NCBI RefSeq assembly: GCF_022760175.1
Contig: NZ_CP094326.1
Coordinates: forward strand, 1,600,804 to 1,664,803
DNA: 64,000 bases
Origin: Zhouia spongiae
GTDB lineage: Bacteria > Bacteroidota > Bacteroidia > Flavobacteriales > Flavobacteriaceae
Reading direction: 5' to 3'
Below, piece by piece: positions 27,158 to 36,504 of this stretch. The notes below the pieces were generated by a model. That model saw only the letters and a list, made by a program, of their open reading frames with translations, had not been told where the DNA came from and searched no databases. Numbering within the stretch: position 1 is the first letter of the stretch; each line of letters opens with the position of its first letter. Made by a program: the position numbers and the translations under genes.

Positions 27158-28831
27158 TTAGCGAACCGGGATAATGTCACCCTGAAACCCACAGGGTAAA
27201 TCGTTTTCCGAAATGGCCAATCTGAAAAATTCGGCATCCGAATTTTCGGGCAGGCTGTCAGCAATAGAAACCTTGAGGTCTAGAGAAGAGTTTGCTGTTA
27301 TGGCAGACATCTTGCTGTGATGCATTGTTATGTTTAGGGTGTCTAAAATCCTTTTTTTCCGATCGAGCCTGATGCCGTACATTTTTAACTGATGAAGGTC
27401 GATGTCTTCATTATAGGGGTTTTGGAGGGTGATGTTTTGGGGTTTTAAAAAAGCATCGATATTTGCTGCTGTAGTCTTAATTTTAACCTTTCTCCACGAA
27501 GAGAAGTCATTAACGAATATTCCGCTGATTTTACGTTCTTTAAAGGCTTGTCTGACCATGAAAGAGGGGGGTGTTTCTTCCGGATTGATCATGAGTGCTA
27601 CTTTTTTGTGCTGGAACCTCAGTTCTGAAGTGTCCAGATCGTATTGGTTGAGCCTGAATTGAAGGTCGTTTAAAGAAAAGGCATCAACGCCGGTATAGAA
27701 GCTGTACATACTTGCATTTCTGTATGAGTTGGAAAATACAACAGGCAGGCCTTTGGATTTTTCTTTAAGTTCAGCTGTCCATTTTTTATTTCCATGTGTT
27801 TCATAGCTGAATGGAACTAAAGCGGGTTCGATCATGGCCAGCCTTAAAAAGCAGACAACGGCAAGCGATACGGAAGAGGCAATCGCCAGACCTTTTCTGA
27901 ACTTTTTATGGTTTAAGGCGTACCGAAAGGTGAAAATTATCAGCGGGATGGCGATGAGCATGGGCCACTGGGCCTGGGTTCGCCTGTTAAAAGAAGAGAA
28001 TAAAAAGAAAATAATAATCCCCCAGACAGCAAATTTCAGACTTCTGTCAAAGCTGTTCCTGTTTGTTGTTTTGATAATGGAATAATAGATCCAGGGAAAA
28101 GCAAAACCCATAATGCCGATCAATCCGAGCAGATATTCTGTTGTATAGGTAATTTTGTAATAACTGTCTGCCCTGTCGAAGAAGTGATATCGCAATGGTG
28201 CAAAGTCATTTGCTGACAACCACCATAAATGGGGGGCGTAAAATACCAGTGACAAACCGACTGCTTTCCAGAAGTTTACATTTAAAAGTAAGCTGATGTT
28301 AGCAAGAAAAACGAAAGCAATTAATAAGAAGGCGTGATACTTGCTGTACATCATCAACGACATGCTTAAAGCCATCATGAGGATGTTCTTCGTGTTTTTC
28401 TTGTTTAAGAAATTCTTGTAGGAGAATAAGAATAAGGTTGAAAAGAAGATCAAAGGAGTATCCGGAAGCATAAAGAAGCCATAGGCGTTCAATAAAGCGA
28501 CTGAACCTGATAGTAAACAAAAAAGGAGGGTATGCTCATGTTTTTTGGGCGAATCTATCAGTTTCCAGATTAAAAAGATGGCGCCTGAAAACAAAAAAGG
28601 AGCAAAAAAGCGAACGCCTAATTCTCCGTTAAACAATAATGATCCCAATTTAACAAAAAAGGCTACGGCCGGCGGGTGGTCAAAATAACCCCAGGCCAGG
28701 TCTTTTGCAAAATACCAGTAGTATGCTTCATCAAAAATCAGCTCGGTAACATAGCTTTGTAAAAGATTGAGACCTGTCAGTGCCGATAAAAAGATCAGGA
28801 TGGTCTGGTCAGACTTTTTTGTTTGTTGCAT
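27158..28831 (-). CDS. glycosyltransferase family 39 (ArnT/PMT-like) membrane protein
   Basis: A 557-residue polytopic membrane glycosyltransferase. The GT-C signature is seen: the acidic pair in FDEAYYWYFAKDLAWGYFDHPP (key residues DE near 34 and the FDHPP motif near 51), about ten membrane segments to residue 360, and a C-terminal soluble domain of 190 residues. It transfers sugars from a polyprenyl-phosphate donor to lipid or protein acceptors in the periplasm. The divergent gene at 28957 encodes a dolichol-phosphate-mannose-synthase-like enzyme, which could make exactly such a donor. It leads an operon with DUF4271 and hemD. Confidence 0.88.
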   Translation of the reverse strand: MQQTKKSDQTILIFLSALTGLNLLQSYVTELIFDEAYYWYFAKDLAWGYFDHPPAVAFFVKLGSLLFNGELGVRFFAPFLFSGAIFLIWKLIDSPKKHEHTLLFCLLSGSVALLNAYGFFMLPDTPLIFFSTLFLFSYKNFLNKKNTKNILMMALSMSLMMYSKYHAFLLIAFVFLANISLLLNVNFWKAVGLSLVFYAPHLWWLSANDFAPLRYHFFDRADSYYKITYTTEYLLGLIGIMGFAFPWIYYSIIKTTNRNSFDRSLKFAVWGIIIFFLFSSFNRRTQAQWPMLIAIPLIIFTFRYALNHKKFRKGLAIASSVSLAVVCFLRLAMIEPALVPFSYETHGNKKWTAELKEKSKGLPVVFSNSYRNASMYSFYTGVDAFSLNDLQFRLNQYDLDTSELRFQHKKVALMINPEETPPSFMVRQAFKERKISGIFVNDFSSWRKVKIKTTAANIDAFLKPQNITLQNPYNEDIDLHQLKMYGIRLDRKKRILDTLNITMHHSKMSAITANSSLDLKVSIADSLPENSDAEFFRLAISENDLPCGFQGDIIPVR

Positions 28832-28848
28832 TCAAGTTTAGTTTGGGA

Positions 28849-28856
28849 CAAAAATA
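28849..28856 (-). promoter_or_regulatory. Bacteroidota -7 box of the GT39-DUF4271-hemD operon
   Basis: TATTTTTG on the minus strand, 18 bases before the ATG at 28831. Confidence 0.55.
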
Positions 28857-28928
28857 GTTATTATTTGACTTTCTTCTCTGTAAGAGCCGATTAATAATGA
28901 ATAACTAAACCGATCTTTATAATTATGC

Positions 28929-28936
28929 TATTTTTG
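28929..28936 (+). promoter_or_regulatory. Bacteroidota -7 box of the DPM1-like/pyrC operon
   Basis: TATTTTTG, followed by CATC, lies 20 bases before the ATG at 28957. It is divergent from the box at 28849. Confidence 0.6.
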
Positions 28937-28956
28937 CATCCATTAAGTGTATATAG

Positions 28957-29694
28957 ATGAATTCAAAAAGTGTGGTCATTATTCCGACCTACAACGAAAT
29001 AGAGAATATTGGAGCAATTATAAAGGCGGTATTCGACCTAAAGCAGGGGTATCATGTTCTGATCGTTGATGATAATTCGCCTGATGGTACAGCAGCCAAA
29101 GTCAGAGAGCTTCAACAACAATATAAAGACGAACTGTTTTTAGAAGTGCGTCAGGAGAAAACAGGTTTGGGCACGGCATACATACATGGTTTTAAGTGGG
29201 CTCTTAAAAATGGTTATGATTATATTTTTGAGATGGATGCCGATTTTTCGCACAATCCCAAAGACCTCCCAAGATTGTTGGATGCCTGTGTAAACAATGG
29301 GGCAGACCTGGCAATCGGATCGAGATATATAAAAGGGGTAAATGTAGTCAACTGGCCAATGGGAAGGATCATACTCAGTTATGGGGCTTCTTTTTACGTG
29401 AAACTGATTACCGGAATGCGTGTTAATGATCCTACAGCCGGTTTTGTCTGTTATAAAAGGAGTGTGATAGAACGTCTGGATCTGGATAAAATTCAGTTTG
29501 TCGGCTATGCTTTCCAGATAGAGATGAAGTTTAAAGCGCATCTGGAGAAGTTCAAATTGGTTGAAGTACCAATCGTTTTTACCGATAGGTTGCGGGGAAC
29601 CTCGAAAATGAGCGGAAAGATCATCCATGAGGCCATATGGGGTGTTTTAAAAATGAAGTTTAATAGTTTATTCAGGAAAGAAAAATTTAACTAA
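28957..29694 (+). CDS. polyprenol monophosphomannose synthase-like GT2 glycosyltransferase
   Basis: A 245-residue family 2 glycosyltransferase of the DPM1 type. Visible motifs are IIPTYNEIENI (near 9), VDDNSPDGT (near 38), the DAD metal site in EMDADFSHNP (near 93) and RLRGTSKM late in the protein. It makes polyprenyl-phosphate mannose or glucose from a nucleotide sugar at the cytoplasmic face of the inner membrane; no C-terminal membrane domain is present. It is followed by pyrC after one base, and its divergent neighbour is a GT39 enzyme that would use such lipid-linked sugars. Confidence 0.9.
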   Translation: MNSKSVVIIPTYNEIENIGAIIKAVFDLKQGYHVLIVDDNSPDGTAAKVRELQQQYKDELFLEVRQEKTGLGTAYIHGFKWALKNGYDYIFEMDADFSHNPKDLPRLLDACVNNGADLAIGSRYIKGVNVVNWPMGRIILSYGASFYVKLITGMRVNDPTAGFVCYKRSVIERLDLDKIQFVGYAFQIEMKFKAHLEKFKLVEVPIVFTDRLRGTSKMSGKIIHEAIWGVLKMKFNSLFRKEKFN

Positions 29695-29695
29695 T

Positions 29696-31036
29696 ATGGG
29701 GCAGCAAACACTTATAAAAAATGCAAAAGTTGTAAATGAAGGTCAGATCAGGGAACTGGATGTGTTAATAGACGGTGAGCGTATTGCCAGGATTGATACA
29801 AGTATAAGTGTCCCGGAGGCTGTCGTTATAGATGCGTCAGGTGCATTTCTGATGCCAGGGGTTATCGATGACCAGGTGCATTTCCGCGAACCGGGACTTA
29901 CCCATAAAGCGAATATAGCCACCGAGAGCAGGGCTGCTGTTGCCGGGGGCGTAACCACTTTTATGGAACAGCCTAACACGAATCCGCAGACGACAACCAT
30001 CGAAAAGCTGGAAGAGAAGTTTAGTATAGCGGCCGGCAGTTCTTATGCTAACTATTCGTTTATGTTTGGCGGTACGAATGATAACCTGGAGGAGCTTAAA
30101 CGCCTGGATAATAAATCGACTGCTGCCGTTAAGCTGTTTCTGGGTTCTTCTACAGGAAACATGCTGGTCGATAACGAGCAGGTGATCGAGACCATCTTTT
30201 CGAATACGGATATGGTGATATGTACGCATTGTGAAGATGAAGCAACAATCAGAAAAAACCTGGAACATTATACAGGGATCTACGGCGATGACATTCCGAT
30301 TCAATACCATCCGGTGATCAGAAGTGAAGAAGCCTGCTTTGTGTCTTCTTCAAAGGCAATAGCCTTAGCTAAAAAAACAGGTGCCCGATTGCATATATTC
30401 CATCTTTCTACCGGAAAGGAAACACACCAGTTTGTAAATGATATTCCTCTGGAAGAAAAGAAGATCACGGCAGAGGTCTGTGTACACCATCTGTGGTTTT
30501 CTGATGAGGATTATAAAGAAAAGGGAACCCTGATAAAGTGGAATCCTGCGGTAAAAACTGCCGGTGACAGGGAGGAGTTGTGGAAGGCGTTATTAGATGA
30601 CAGGATTGATGTTATTGCTACAGACCACGCACCGCATACCTTAGAAGAAAAACAGCAGGTGTATACGAAGGCTCCATCGGGCGGCCCGCTTGTTCAGCAT
30701 GTGTTGCCTGCCATGCTGGAGAAATTCCACCAGGGGCGTATTGGTCTGGAAAAGATCGTGGAGAAAATGTGTCACAATCCGGCAAAATTATTTCAGGTGA
30801 AGGAGAGAGGGTTCGTTCGTGAAGGGTATTATGCAGATCTGGTACTGGTTGACCTTAATGACGGGTGGCAGGTAACCAAAGAGAATATCTTGTATAAGTG
30901 TGGCTGGTCTCCGTTTGAAGGAACTACTTTTAAATCGAAGGTTACCCATACATTTGTAAATGGGCATCTGGCATATAAGAACGGGGTTGTGTCGGAAGAA
31001 AGGAATGCTAAAAGACTTACATTTAACAGAGATTAG
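29696..31036 (+). CDS. pyrC: dihydroorotase
   Basis: A 446-residue amidohydrolase that cyclises carbamoyl-aspartate to dihydroorotate in pyrimidine synthesis. Metal-site motifs: DDQVHFREPG near 57 (the first His of the usual HxH is Gln, a form I associate with the Bacteroidota class), the carboxylated Lys in AAVKLFLGS, CTHCEDE, IFHLSTGKE and the catalytic ATDHAPHT. Because of the Gln, a dihydroorotase-like hydrolase on another cyclic amide is possible, but neighbours and overall similarity favour PyrC. It is co-transcribed with the GT2 gene (1-base gap) and the DUF4296 gene. Confidence 0.9.
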   Translation: MGQQTLIKNAKVVNEGQIRELDVLIDGERIARIDTSISVPEAVVIDASGAFLMPGVIDDQVHFREPGLTHKANIATESRAAVAGGVTTFMEQPNTNPQTTTIEKLEEKFSIAAGSSYANYSFMFGGTNDNLEELKRLDNKSTAAVKLFLGSSTGNMLVDNEQVIETIFSNTDMVICTHCEDEATIRKNLEHYTGIYGDDIPIQYHPVIRSEEACFVSSSKAIALAKKTGARLHIFHLSTGKETHQFVNDIPLEEKKITAEVCVHHLWFSDEDYKEKGTLIKWNPAVKTAGDREELWKALLDDRIDVIATDHAPHTLEEKQQVYTKAPSGGPLVQHVLPAMLEKFHQGRIGLEKIVEKMCHNPAKLFQVKERGFVREGYYADLVLVDLNDGWQVTKENILYKCGWSPFEGTTFKSKVTHTFVNGHLAYKNGVVSEERNAKRLTFNRD

Positions 31037-31040
31037 GAAC

Positions 31041-31475
31041 ATGATGGAATTTGGAAAGAAATGGATAGGAGGGATGCTGTTTTTTATACTACTGGTTTCA
31101 TGCGAGACCCATATGGTTGAAAAACCCGGGAACCTTATAGAGGAAGAGCAGATGGTCGATATTTTTTACGATATCGCTGTACTGAATGCTGCCCGTTCGT
31201 CGAATGCAGGAGTTTTAAGGGATCATCGTATACAGCCTGAGGAGTTTCTTTATGAAAAATATCAAATAGATAGTTTGCAGTTGGCTAAAAGCAGTGTTTA
31301 CTACGCTTCTAAACCTAACATACACCTCAGGATCTTTAAAGCCGTGGAAGAGCGCTTAAAAGAGGAAAAGAAACTTGCTGACAGCCTGATGAGAGTTAAG
31401 CGTGAGGAATCAATGAAAAAGGAATTTAATGGTAAGAAAAGAGACAGTGTGGTACCTGAAGAGGTGCCCGAATAA
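31041..31475 (+). CDS. DUF4296 lipoprotein
   Basis: A 144-residue lipoprotein (lipobox VSC, Cys near 20) with the DUF4296 pattern: LIEEEQMVDIFYDIAVLNAA, then YEKYQIDSLQLAKSSVYYA and a Lys/Glu-rich helical tail. Function unknown; the family is common in Bacteroidota beside pyrC. I place the start at the tandem ATG at 31041, 4 bases after the pyrC stop; a longer frame starting at 30960 lies inside pyrC. It ends 2 bases before the convergent SDR gene's stop. Confidence 0.82.
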   Translation: MMEFGKKWIGGMLFFILLVSCETHMVEKPGNLIEEEQMVDIFYDIAVLNAARSSNAGVLRDHRIQPEEFLYEKYQIDSLQLAKSSVYYASKPNIHLRIFKAVEERLKEEKKLADSLMRVKREESMKKEFNGKKRDSVVPEEVPE

Positions 31476-31477
31476 TA

Positions 31478-32422
31478 TTATTGAATGGCCTCCAGGGCGG
31501 AAGTGATTTTTTCGGTTGAATAACGGGTTTTTGAGTTCAAGGACCTGGCGGTATTCCGGGTTAGCTTTCGTTTGCCGCCAAATAAAGATTTTAACCAGTC
31601 TAATCTCCATAGCAGTTGCAAAAGCCAGTTTTTTAACGGTTTTTTCGGGGCAGCTACATTAATTTTCTTTGCAATGCGTTCTATAATTTCCTTGTAGGTA
31701 GTATTTTCGGAAACCAGGATAAACCGTTCGTTCTTAATGTCCGATTTCATGAGGGAGATCATCTGAACGGCAACATCGGAGACCTGAATAAAACCGGTAC
31801 CTCCCTGCGGATAAAACGGAAGACCTTTTCTAAGGGTTTTGTAAAAAGTACCGCTGCCGCTTTCAAAAACTTCAGGGCCTAATACGACGCCCGGATTTAC
31901 AATTATAACGGCTAAACCTTCTTGTGTGCCTCTCCAAACCTCCATTTCCGAGCGGTATTTGCTTACGGCATATACGTTGTTGGGGGCTTCCGGATTCCAA
32001 TGGTCTGTTTCTGTTATGGGTAGATTGTCCACTCTTTTGCCCAGGGTGGCAATACTGCTTACGTAACAAAGTTTTTCCACCCCGTAATGGATGCATAAGT
32101 TTACAATATTAGCAGTGCCTTCGATATTATTCTTTTTTAATTTACGCCTGTCGGATGGGTTAAAACTGATATAGGAGGCACAATGATATACTGTGTCAAT
32201 GTTCTCAAAAGCCGGTTCCAGAAGGGGCAGATCGGTAATATCGGACTTGAACCATTCTATCTTATTGAACAGATCGGTGGCATGATCTATTTCGAAGACC
32301 TTTTTGGTAAGTAGTTTTTTGTCTTCATTTCTATAAATGGCACGTACTTTTTCTCCTCTTCTCAGAAGTTCCAAAACTGTGTGGGACCCAACTAAACCTG
32401 TTGCACCTGTTACTAGTATCAT
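31478..32422 (-). CDS. NAD-dependent epimerase/dehydratase family protein (extended SDR)
   Basis: A 314-residue extended short-chain dehydrogenase. The nucleotide-binding motif GATGLVGSH is at residues 6-14, the active-site Tyr and Lys are in VYAVSKYRSE near 152, and SSIATLG precedes them. The substrate is probably a sugar nucleotide or a dihydroflavonol-reductase-like carbonyl; the sequence does not decide. It has no evident operon partner; the divergent neighbour is tyrS. Confidence 0.85.
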   Translation of the reverse strand: MILVTGATGLVGSHTVLELLRRGEKVRAIYRNEDKKLLTKKVFEIDHATDLFNKIEWFKSDITDLPLLEPAFENIDTVYHCASYISFNPSDRRKLKKNNIEGTANIVNLCIHYGVEKLCYVSSIATLGKRVDNLPITETDHWNPEAPNNVYAVSKYRSEMEVWRGTQEGLAVIIVNPGVVLGPEVFESGSGTFYKTLRKGLPFYPQGGTGFIQVSDVAVQMISLMKSDIKNERFILVSENTTYKEIIERIAKKINVAAPKKPLKNWLLQLLWRLDWLKSLFGGKRKLTRNTARSLNSKTRYSTEKITSALEAIQ

Positions 32423-32530
32423 GGTGCTAAAATAATGCTAATTTGTGAATGAGCCAATGCTTGTCGTGCTCATAAGGGTATTAATCGAATTATCTTTCAG
32501 TTTCCGATTTCGTACTTGTAACATCATTTG

Positions 32531-32538
32531 TATCTTTG
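32531..32538 (+). promoter_or_regulatory. Bacteroidota -7 box of tyrS (TATCTTTG)
   Basis: TATCTTTG 20 bases before the ATG at 32559. It lies inside the longer open frame beginning at 32445, which argues that the extra N-terminal residues of that frame are not translated. Confidence 0.6.
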
Positions 32539-32558
32539 CAGCTGTTTTTACCGTAAAA

Positions 32559-33863
32559 ATGAAAGAAATGGCCAAGAATTTTATTGAAGAATTGCGTTGG
32601 AGGGGTATGATCCATGATGTTATGCCCGGAACAGAAGAACACCTTTTGGAAGAAATGCGTGCTGCTTATGTAGGGATAGACCCTACTGCGGATTCTTTGC
32701 ATATAGGACATTTAGTCGGCGTTATGATGCTGAAGCATTTTCAGGCATGCGGACATAAACCTTATGCTTTGGTTGGTGGAGCTACAGGAATGATCGGAGA
32801 TCCGTCGGGAAAGTCTAAAGAACGTAATCTTTTAACTGAAGACGACCTGCTTCATAATCAGAATGCAATTAAGGGGCAATTGAAGCGATTTTTAGATTTT
32901 GACTCTGATGGAGCGAATGCTGCCGTATTGGTTAATAATTATGACTGGATGAAGCAATTTTCGTTTCTTGAATTCATCCGTGATGTAGGAAAGCATATTA
33001 CGGTAAATTATATGATGGCCAAAGATTCTGTAAAAAAGCGTTTGTCTTCTGAATCTTCCGAAGGGATGAGCTTTACGGAATTTACATATCAATTGGTGCA
33101 AGGGTACGATTTCCTTCACCTGTATCGGGCTAATGGCTGCACACTTCAGATGGGTGGCAGCGATCAGTGGGGGAATATTACCACCGGTACTGAGCTTATC
33201 AGAAGGGTGGAAGGAGGAAAGGCTTATGCACTTACCTGTTCGCTTATTACAAAAGCCGACGGAACCAAGTTCGGTAAAACCGAGGGGGGGAATATATGGC
33301 TGGATGCCGATCGTACGTCTCCTTATAAGTTTTATCAATATTGGTTAAATACCAGCGATGAGGATGCGGAAAAGTATATTAAGATATTTACCTTCTTAAG
33401 CAGAGAAACGATTGAAAGTCTGGTGGCAGAGCATCAGGAGGCTCCGCATTTAAGAGCATTGCAAAAGACCCTGGCGGAAGAGATTACCAAAATGGTTCAT
33501 GGGGAAGAAAATCTTGAGAATGCAATCAAAGCTTCCAATATTTTGTTTGGAAAGTCTACTTCGGAAGAATTAAAGTCGCTTGATGAGAAAACTTTTCTGG
33601 ATGTTTTTGAGGGGGTGCCACAAGCCGAGGTTTCTATGTCTGATATAGAAGGGGGACTGGATATGATAGGTGCATTATCTGCTAAAACAGGGTTTTTGAA
33701 ATCGAATGGTGATGCCAGAAGAGAGTTGAAGCAAAATTCTATTTCGGTGAATAAAAATAAGGTGCAGGAGGATTATAGTATTACTTCTGAAGATCTTATA
33801 AACAATAAGTTTGTGCTTTTGCAACGCGGTAAGAAAAATTACTTTGTATTGGTGGTTAGCTGA
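32559..33863 (+). CDS. tyrS: tyrosine--tRNA ligase
   Basis: A class I synthetase of about 434 residues. HIGH-type motif [10 protein letters not shown] near 48, the Tyr-binding segment [22 protein letters not shown], the KMSKS-equivalent loop KFGKTEGG near 245, and a C-terminal S4 RNA-binding domain ([15 protein letters not shown]). The start at 32559 (MKEMAKNF), or the next ATG at 32568, is chosen because the family begins close to [12 protein letters not shown] and because a promoter box lies just upstream. Confidence 0.96.
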   Translation: MKEMAKNFIEELRWRGMIHDVMPGTEEHLLEEMRAAYVGIDPTADSLHIGHLVGVMMLKHFQACGHKPYALVGGATGMIGDPSGKSKERNLLTEDDLLHNQNAIKGQLKRFLDFDSDGANAAVLVNNYDWMKQFSFLEFIRDVGKHITVNYMMAKDSVKKRLSSESSEGMSFTEFTYQLVQGYDFLHLYRANGCTLQMGGSDQWGNITTGTELIRRVEGGKAYALTCSLITKADGTKFGKTEGGNIWLDADRTSPYKFYQYWLNTSDEDAEKYIKIFTFLSRETIESLVAEHQEAPHLRALQKTLAEEITKMVHGEENLENAIKASNILFGKSTSEELKSLDEKTFLDVFEGVPQAEVSMSDIEGGLDMIGALSAKTGFLKSNGDARRELKQNSISVNKNKVQEDYSITSEDLINNKFVLLQRGKKNYFVLVVS

Positions 33864-34116
33864 TTGCAAGAAGGTTGTTAAAAGATAAAATCATTGTCAG
33901 TTCGGGGGGCAGTCGGGAGCTAAAAGCTTGCTGAAACAAAATAGGTTTCGACTGCGCTCAATCTGATGTGAAAATTGATAAGTTGCTGATAATAAGTGTA
34001 TTTTAGTCAGATTCGGCCCGACACGGCTATTGGGAAATTGCCGGACTTAAACAGGTGTCGACCATGTTTCGTCTGACATAGGTGTTAAAAAATCTTCTTT
34101 TTAGAAAGCATCTTTT
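33864..34116. repeat. intergenic region with a candidate dispersed repeat
   Basis: No gene. It contains TTTCGACTGCGCTCAATCTGA at about 33946-33966 (shown as TTCGACTGCGCTCAATCTGA), a phrase of a kind I recall as a dispersed intergenic element in flavobacterial genomes, and a related string GTTTCGTCTGACATAGG at about 34066-34082. These are GC-richer than their surroundings. Confidence 0.4.
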
Positions 34117-35094
34117 TTATAAAACCATGAGGTTACAGCCCCTGATATCAGAATTATCGAACCTTCCGATGATTTCAAAACTGCCGTCGGGATATACTTT
34201 TCCGAGATCCTGGGTAGCGATAAAGGAGCAGGAGTTTATATTGGCCAGGTCGATTACGTTTACTCCGCCTGTTTTTCCGAATTCCTGAAGGGTTAAAGGG
34301 TCGTCAGTGTCTCTTGTAACTATTTTCATCCACGGGGGGCATTCAAATATGCCATTTCCTTTTGAGTATGCCTGAGAGAGTAATTCGGTCATGCCGTATT
34401 CGGAATGTATTTCAGGGACGCCAAATCCCTCTGACAGTATTTGGTGGAGTTCGGTACGGATCAGTTCTTTTCTTCTTCCTTTCATGCCTCCGGTTTCCAT
34501 TATCAGGGTGTTTTTAAGTTTTAGCTGATAATTTTCAACAAGATCTAAAAGGGCAAATGAAACTCCCAGGAGTAATATCTTCTTGTTTTCTTTTTCCAGA
34601 AGATCTATTTTTTCTTTTAGGCTATGGAGGTCGTTTAAGTAGAAGCCACTGTGTTTGTTTTCGGATTGTTTAATCAGGTCGTTGGCCATGTATATGAGCG
34701 ACGAGCCTTTTCGTTCGAGATAGGCCGGGAGCAAGGCAAGAACAGCATAGTCTTTTATGTTTCCATAGAAGTGTTCGAATGCTTCCAGATAACTCTGTTC
34801 GTATATGGAAAGGTCGCTGACGTAGTGTTTGCTGGTAGAGCTTCCGGTTGTGCCGCTGCTTGTAAATATGATGTCTGTATGGTCTAGGGTGACCGTTATT
34901 TTATGTGATTTAAAGAAACCGATAGGTAAAAACGGGATTTGCCGGATTGTCTTTACTTTTTCGGGGTTGGTGTTCAGCAGGTCGCAGAACGTTCTGTATG
35001 TTTTGTTCTTTTGATATTGGAAAGAGAACACATCGAGTGCTACTCTTTTAAATTCTTCGGCTGTTCGTATGTTAAAAATAGCGTTGCTATCCAT
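34117..35094 (-). CDS. LuxE-like acyl-protein synthetase
   Basis: A 325-residue member of the adenylate-forming superfamily resembling LuxE/acyl-protein synthetase. The ATP-binding loop TSSGTTGSSTSKH is at about 78-90, the SEYGMTELLSQAY motif near 235, and the hinge LGKVYPDGSFEIIGR near the C-terminus. LuxE activates a fatty acid; relatives in flavobacteria may charge a carrier protein or coenzyme for aryl-polyene or lipid synthesis, but no such genes adjoin it here. It stands alone between two gene-poor stretches. Confidence 0.82.
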   Translation of the reverse strand: MDSNAIFNIRTAEEFKRVALDVFSFQYQKNKTYRTFCDLLNTNPEKVKTIRQIPFLPIGFFKSHKITVTLDHTDIIFTSSGTTGSSTSKHYVSDLSIYEQSYLEAFEHFYGNIKDYAVLALLPAYLERKGSSLIYMANDLIKQSENKHSGFYLNDLHSLKEKIDLLEKENKKILLLGVSFALLDLVENYQLKLKNTLIMETGGMKGRRKELIRTELHQILSEGFGVPEIHSEYGMTELLSQAYSKGNGIFECPPWMKIVTRDTDDPLTLQEFGKTGGVNVIDLANINSCSFIATQDLGKVYPDGSFEIIGRFDNSDIRGCNLMVL

Positions 35095-35111
35095 GTGAAA
35101 GGTTTACTGGA

Positions 35112-35119
35112 CAAATATA
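35112..35119 (-). promoter_or_regulatory. Bacteroidota -7 box of the LuxE-like gene (TATATTTG)
   Basis: TATATTTG on the minus strand, 17 bases before the ATG at 35094. Confidence 0.5.
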
Positions 35120-35884
35120 GGGTGTTTGTGGTTATTATTGGTAATAAGGGGTGCAAGCCCTGTGCTTTCCTTTTAATTTTCCGGACCAAATTTATGCTGA
35201 CGGCTGTCTTGTGAACTTGTTCTGAGGTGGTTGGGCATTGGTTTGCCTGAGGCGGCTGCTGTTGTTATTCGATCATCGAGATTTAAATACTCCGACGCTT
35301 GCCCTTGTGAAATAGTCCTGACGGAATTTCACAGGGCTTGCTCCGAGGTTGTTTGCTTTCTGATTTTTAAATTATACGGGTTTTATCGCCTTGACTCTGT
35401 AAGGTGTTAATCCCTGTTTGCGAGGTTCGTATTTGGCAGGTAGATGTTGGGATGTGGTTGTAAATGGAGAAAATAAGGGGTAGGTCAACAGACAGGTGGT
35501 AGTATGTATAGGGAATAGAGGAAGAGTGTATGGGGTATCTGTATAGGGTGAACGGACTTTGAACAAACTTGAGCGGAGTTTCTACGGACTTTCTACGGAC
35601 TTTTTGATGTTTATTCTGAAGCGTTTTTTCTTATTTAGATTCCCGATGTTGTATTTTTATGGATGTCCATATGTTCACGGGCTGTCGAATGCACCTTTTG
35701 TGAGTTTAAAAACCAAAGCACAGTTGATAAATACAGGGGGTCTTCTTTTGTTGGCAGGTTGTAATAACAGTCTGGACACAGCACCGGGTATGATTTGCAA
35801 TAATGAGTAAACCGTGTTCAGCGACGGGTTCCCTGCATTATTTAGCTTTGGGCAATTTCTATTTGAACCCCGGACAGAAAATTA
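35120..35884. other. gene-poor region with a palindromic element
   Basis: About 765 bases without a gene I trust. At 35301-35337 GCCCTTGTGAAAT pairs with ATTTCACAGGGC (one bulged T, 12-base loop), flanked by CTTGC/TTGCTCCGAGG strings reminiscent of dispersed flavobacterial intergenic repeats. An 83-codon plus-strand frame at 35559-35810 has no recognisable features and looks random. Confidence 0.45.
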
Positions 35885-36295
35885 TTATTCAACAACAAGC
35901 TTTCTTGTGGTGGCTCTGTCGTCTTCTACGACTTTCAGGATGTAGACCCCTTTATTGAGGTCACTTACATTCAGCGCTTTCGTGTTGAGTTTTTCTTTCA
36001 TTACAACTTTGCCCAATACGTCGTAAATAGTTATTTGTTTGGGCAGGTTTTTGTCAGAAGAGATATATACTTTGCCGTTCTTTACCGGATTTGGATAAAG
36101 TTTAAAGCCGTCTATTTCATTTGCAACTCCTGAATTTGGTTTAAGGATATCGGGAATATCGGATGGAGAATGAGCGTATAAAGGAGACATCTGTTTTTGG
36201 GCACAAGTGGCATTCATATCATTATGAGCTACGTTCAGACTGTAACTTATAAATGAAAACATGCAAAAAATGAGAAACGTGTAAAGTTTTTTCAT
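35885..36295 (-). CDS. small T9SS type A sorting-domain protein
   Basis: A 136-residue secreted protein that is mostly a type IX secretion signal. After the signal peptide (about 1-20) come only about 40 residues of linker, then a complete C-terminal type A sorting domain: FKLYPNPVKNGKVYI (near 64), KQITIYDVLGK, LNVSDLNKGVYILKV and the final RKLVVE. Proteins with this tail cross the outer membrane via T9SS and are attached to the surface or released. The cargo is almost absent, so it may be a short surface peptide or a remnant. It follows the beta-helix lipoprotein and TonB-dependent receptor genes on the same strand. Confidence 0.85.
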   Translation of the reverse strand: MKKLYTFLIFCMFSFISYSLNVAHNDMNATCAQKQMSPLYAHSPSDIPDILKPNSGVANEIDGFKLYPNPVKNGKVYISSDKNLPKQITIYDVLGKVVMKEKLNTKALNVSDLNKGVYILKVVEDDRATTRKLVVE

Positions 36296-36450
36296 ATGCG
36301 ATTAAATTTTGGGGCATACTAATATAATAAAATAAAAACTTACACGTTAATAAACTCGATAAAGTGTATAGTTAAAAAAATCGTAAAACCTTGTTTTGTA
36401 TGCCGACACCTTACATACGAAATATTTTAATTGTTAGACTTTTTATCATA

Positions 36451-36480
36451 AAAAACCCGGCCAGAGCCGGGTTTTTGTTT
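36451..36480 (-). terminator. terminator of the beta-helix lipoprotein gene
   Basis: AAAAACCCGGC (36451-36461) and GCCGGGTTTTT (36466-36476) form a GC-rich stem with a 4-base loop. On the minus strand it is followed by T-rich sequence and lies 29 bases past the stop at 36505. Confidence 0.85.
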
Positions 36481-36504
36481 TTGTGATATTGTTTGTCAGA
36501 TTTC

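Noticed and set aside
32445-32558. N-terminal extension of tyrS
   Set aside because: The extension crosses the -7 promoter box at 32531, and tyrosyl-tRNA synthetases begin near [12 protein letters not shown].
35559-35810. 83-codon plus-strand open frame as a gene
   Set aside because: No recognisable domain, no promoter box or ribosome-binding context, and the composition looks random. It lies in a gene-poor repeat-bearing region.
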